Below, piece after piece: positions 61,552-64,000 of a DNA stretch of 64,000 nucleotides (positions are counted from its first letter, which is position 1; the number at the start of each line of letters is the position of its first letter). Below the pieces are notes generated by a model, which was given only the letters and a program-made list of their open reading frames with translations, was not told where the DNA came from and did no database searches. Origin of the DNA: CAWATZ01 sp963784995 (lineage in GTDB: Bacteria; Planctomycetota; Planctomycetia; Gemmatales; Gemmataceae); the NCBI GenBank assembly GCA_963784995.1, contig CAWATZ010000003.1, positions 1,736,001-1,800,000 of the forward strand, read 5' to 3'. The translations under genes were made by a program, and so were the position numbers.

Positions 61552-61682
61552 ACGACCCCTGCCGGCTTGCCCGGCAGGTGAAGGAGGTCGCTGGCTAGAG
61601 GAAGGTGGGGAGAAAAAGTCTTTGGCGCAGCAGTTCTAGCTGGTGACCTGCTTCACCTGCCGGGCAAGCCGGCAGGGGTCGT
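61552..61682. repeat. Palindromic element, perfect 32-bp arms, between convergent genes
   Basis: Arms 61552-61583 and 61651-61682 (containing cctgccggcttgcccggcag) are exactly complementary, with partial inner pairing of ggtcgctggctaga and tctagctggtgacc. It may act as a bidirectional terminator for the DUF4340 and PP2C genes. Confidence 0.88.
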
Positions 61683-61697
61683 AACGAGGTCCCTGCC

Positions 61698-62432
61698 TCA
61701 CTCCTGGTGGAAGTACACCACCACGCAGGTGACGTTGTCGCGCGAGCCGCGTTTCAGGGCCAGGTCCACCAGATGGTCGGCCCAATGCTGGGGATCGTGG
61801 AATTGCCGGGCCCCCTCGCGCAGGTCGTCGTCGCTGACGTGGTTGGTCAGGCCGTCGGTGGCCAGCACCAGCACGTCGCCGTCGTGGGGCGTCAGCGGGC
61901 GGACGCTGGTGGCCTCGCTGACCTCGGTGCAGCCGAGGAACTTGTACAGGACGTTGCGCCAGGGACTTTCCTGGGCTTGCTTGTCGGTGAGGGTGCCGTT
62001 GCGTTTCAGGGCGTCGGCCACGGTATGGTCGATGGTCAGCTGCTCGACGCGGTTGGCGCGGATCAGGTAGGCCCGGCTGTCGCCGACGCCGGCGACGTAA
62101 ACCTGGTCTTTCTGCTGGAAGGCGAGCACGGCGGTGGTGCCCATCTTCTTGCGGGTGGGCTGATGCCGGCCGGCCTCGATGATGGCCTGGTTGGCCTCGT
62201 CGAGGGCCTTGAGGACGGCCTGGCCGGGTTCCTCGCGCGGGGCCAGGTCGGTCAGGATGCGCGGGATGATCTCGGCGGCCATGCCGCTGGCCTGCTCGCC
62301 GTAGTCCTGGCCGCCCATGCCGTCGGCTACCAGAAAGACGTGGTTGGTGGGATCGGCCACGTAGCGATCCTCGTTGTTGGATCGCAGACCGCGTGCCGAG
62401 CGTGCGCCCACCCGGAGAACCAAGTCTGCCAT
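61698..62432 (-). CDS. PP2C-type Ser/Thr protein phosphatase (Stp1-like)
   Basis: 244 residues from the ATG at 62432 (MADLVLRVGARSARG); GAGGAG upstream. Longer in-frame starts would add an unlikely N-terminus. All PP2C metal and core motifs are present: RSNNEDRYVADP, LVADGMGGQDYGEQASG, MGTTAVLAF, VAGVGDSRAYLIRANR, LTIDHTVADAL, LVLATDGLTNHVSDDDLREG and RGSRDNVTCVVVYF. Soluble bacterial Stp-type enzymes reverse Hanks-kinase phosphorylation, for example by kinases such as those at 19692 and 26289; the actual partners are unknown. Divergent from the methyltransferase gene. Confidence 0.95.
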   Translation of the reverse strand: MADLVLRVGARSARGLRSNNEDRYVADPTNHVFLVADGMGGQDYGEQASGMAAEIIPRILTDLAPREEPGQAVLKALDEANQAIIEAGRHQPTRKKMGTTAVLAFQQKDQVYVAGVGDSRAYLIRANRVEQLTIDHTVADALKRNGTLTDKQAQESPWRNVLYKFLGCTEVSEATSVRPLTPHDGDVLVLATDGLTNHVSDDDLREGARQFHDPQHWADHLVDLALKRGSRDNVTCVVVYFHQE

Positions 62433-62586
62433 CTGCCGGCTCCTCACTGCAACTGCCACCTGCCCGAACAGGACGGCACCGGGAACGTCCTTTGTGCATT
62501 GTACACCAGCCCTGTGTGGCAAGCTATCCAGGAAAACTGTGCCTGGCAATGGAAATTCTCGAATCCTCACCGCTCGGCCAACGCTC

Positions 62587-63289
62587 ATGCAACGCCGCTG
62601 TCAACCCGAGATCATGGACCAGCCGGACCTGAACCGGGCCCATCATGAGGGGGCCCTGCACGATCTGAGCCGGATCAACTGGTGGAGCCGGAGCAGCGGC
62701 ATCCTCTGGCCGCCGCTGCGGCAGCTGGCCCGGCAGACTGCATCCCCGGCCGGTGCGCGTGCTGGACCTGGCCACGGGTGGCGGCGACGTGCCGATCCGG
62801 CTGTGGTTCAAGGCACGCCGGGCGGGGCTGAACCTGGAACTGGCCGGCTGCGATCACAGCGTTGTGGCCATCGACCATGCCCGCTCCCGGGCGGCTCAGG
62901 TTGGGGCCGGCGTCGCTTTTTTCGTCCATGACGTGTTGCGGGGTGAGCCCCTGCCCGGCTACGATGTGGTGATGGCGTCTCTGTTCCTGCATCACCAGGA
63001 GAGCGAGGAGTCGGCCCGCTTCCTGCTGCGGCGCATGGGCGAGATGGCGGGCCGGCTGGTCCTGGTCAACGACCTGATCCGTGGCCGGCTGCACCTGTGG
63101 CTGGCCCGGTTGGCCTGCCGGTTGCTGGTGTCATCCTACGTCGTCCACACCGATGGCCCGCGCTCCGTCGAGGCCGCCTTTACCCGCGCCGAGGTGCGAC
63201 GCCTGGCCGAGTCCGCCGGCTTGACCGGGGCGACCGTGGCCTGGCGCTGGCCGTTCCGCTTCCTGCTGACCTGGAGACGACCCCTGTGA
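62587..63289 (+). CDS. SAM-dependent methyltransferase, partner of type III PKS; frameshifted
   Basis: ATG at 62587 (MQRRCQPEIMDQPDLNRAHH). The N-terminal ~50 residues (LHDLSRINWWSRSSGILWPP, LRQLARQT) are in one frame; near 62735-62750 one base is off, and the second frame carries RPVRVLDLATGGGDVPIRLW (SAM-binding motif I), LAGCDHSVVAIDHARSRAAQ, YDVVMASLFLHHQESEESAR (motif around the acidic loop) and LVLVNDLIRGRLHLWLARLA. Together they make one class I methyltransferase of about 235 residues. Its stop overlaps the GTG of the polyketide synthase (GTGA), so the two are translationally coupled. It probably methylates the PKS product; inference from context. Confidence 0.87.
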
Positions 63290-64000
63290 ACGCTGCCCAC
63301 CCTCCTTCCGCGGACCGTTCCCGGCTGGCACTGCTCGGGATGGGCACGGCCATTCCCGACGCCGTCATCGACCAGAACGACGGCATGGAAATCGCCCGGG
63401 TCCTCTGCGCCCGCACTCCCGAGCAAGCCACCTGGCTGCCGGCCATGTACCAGGGGACAGGGATCGACAAGCGATCCCTGTGCCTGGGAAAGGAAGTGGT
63501 CCGCGACGTCCTCGAAGGCACGCGCCACTCCGGCTCGCCCTTCCTGCCAAAGGAGAGCCAGGACGACCGCGGGCCGACCACCGCCGTTCGCATGGAGCAT
63601 TACCGGAAGCTGGCCCCGCCCCTGGCCGTGGCCGCCTCGAAACAGGCCCTGGAGCAATCGGGTCTGTCGGCCGGGCACATCACCCATCTGATCACCGTCA
63701 CCTGCACTGGCTTCTTCGCCCCGGGGCTGGACCTGGCCCTGATCCAGGGCCTCGGTCTTTCCGCCACCGTCGAGCGGACCCAGGTGGGTTTCATGGGGTG
63801 TCACGGGGCGCTCAACGGCTTGCGGGTCGCCCGCGCTTATTGCGAGGCCGATCCGGCGGCCCGGGTGCTGCTGTGCGCCACCGAGCTGTGCAGCATCCAC
63901 TACCACTACGGCTGGAACCCGCAGCAGATGGTGGCCAACGCCATCTTCGCAGACGGAGCCGCGGCGCTGGTGGGAGGCCCGTCCGGCTCGGCTGGCCACT
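63286..64000 (+). CDS. Type III polyketide synthase (chalcone/stilbene synthase-like), 3' end beyond window
   Basis: 238 residues visible from a GTG at 63286 that overlaps the methyltransferase stop. Thiolase-fold N-terminal half: LALLGMGTAIPDAVIDQNDG, WLPAMYQGTGIDKRSLCLGK, YRKLAPPLAVAASKQALEQS, HITHLITVTCTGFFAPGLDL, and the nucleophile Cys in RTQVGFMGCHGALNGLRVAR (about residue 171), followed by LLCATELCSIHYHY and NAIFADGAAALVGG. The Cys and its surroundings fit a bacterial type III PKS; the C-terminal His and Asn are outside. Such enzymes build alkylresorcinols, pyrones or naphthalenes from malonyl-CoA. With the methyltransferase it forms the start of a small biosynthetic cluster. Confidence 0.92.
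   Translation, partial: MNAAHPPSADRSRLALLGMGTAIPDAVIDQNDGMEIARVLCARTPEQATWLPAMYQGTGIDKRSLCLGKEVVRDVLEGTRHSGSPFLPKESQDDRGPTTAVRMEHYRKLAPPLAVAASKQALEQSGLSAGHITHLITVTCTGFFAPGLDLALIQGLGLSATVERTQVGFMGCHGALNGLRVARAYCEADPAARVLLCATELCSIHYHYGWNPQQMVANAIFADGAAALVGGPSGSAGH

Noticed and set aside
1..64000. tRNA, rRNA and CRISPR arrays
   Set aside because: I looked for T-arm-like ggttcgaatcc blocks, rRNA signatures and regularly spaced 24-37-bp repeats by eye and saw none. A covariance scan was not possible.

Overview
This window is about 64 kb of GC-rich DNA from a planctomycete, most likely a member of the Gemmataceae. The family-level call rests on several signals seen together: an ECF sigma factor next to a Ser/Thr kinase; a DUF1559 pilin-like secreted protein; DUF1501, TIGR03000 and TIGR02996-like domains; WD40 secreted proteins; large surface proteins that begin with a Pro-x-Leu-Glu-x-Leu-Glu motif instead of an ordinary signal peptide; and many long palindromic intergenic elements. 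No rRNA, tRNA or CRISPR array was found.

Layout. 0-5 kb: 5' part of a surface protein with Ig-like and IPT/TIG domains, a WD40 protein, a dead RAYT (REP-associated) transposase that truncated a neighbouring gene, and an ECF sigma factor. 5-15 kb: small hypotheticals, a sedolisin-type S53 peptidase, a periplasmic amidohydrolase, a lipoprotein, a DUF1559 protein and a Gly/Tyr-rich secreted protein. 15-18.5 kb: an S9 peptidase and a YqjM-type old yellow enzyme. 18.5-23.4 kb: mobile-element debris (a MITE-like element, a transposon-end-like repeat array, an ORF-less group II intron) around a membrane-anchored Ser/Thr kinase and a small membrane protein. 23.4-31 kb: a formylglycine-enzyme-like protein, a coiled-coil protein, an ECF sigma factor with a soluble-domain/kinase partner, a metallo-beta-lactamase remnant, and a tight three-gene operon (XRE regulator, TIGR04255 protein, unknown). 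31-35 kb: a mosaic in which the leader and first codons of the homoserine dehydrogenase gene occur three times, interleaved with a WD40 gene, a 90-residue protein (one intact and one truncated copy) and a trypsin-like protease. 35-46 kb: mainly core metabolism: hom, ECF sigma, DUF1501, apgM, phosphofructokinase (PPi-type motif), a TPR membrane protein, an MFS exporter, dprA, aroC. 46-54 kb: a Cys/Gly-rich TIGR03000 protein, a PIG-L deacetylase, Hsp20 with a sigma54-like promoter, a lipoprotein and a TPR membrane protein. 54-61.5 kb: a four-gene GldAFG/DUF4340 ABC exporter operon. 61.7-64 kb: a PP2C phosphatase and, divergently, a methyltransferase coupled to a type III polyketide synthase that runs off the edge.

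Two themes cut across the window. First, about ten genes carry a single-base frameshift, including genes expected to be conserved (apgM, the DUF4340 gene, sigma factors). This pattern fits indel errors in a draft assembly at least as well as true decay, so frameshifted genes are annotated over their full restored extent. Second, long perfect or near-perfect hairpins (arms of 15-54 bp) recur. Some share a core, one supplies the C-terminus and stop of a gene, and one sits in frame inside a coding sequence. The best candidate for an undescribed functional unit is the XRE-TIGR04255-unknown operon at 29.1-31.0 kb.
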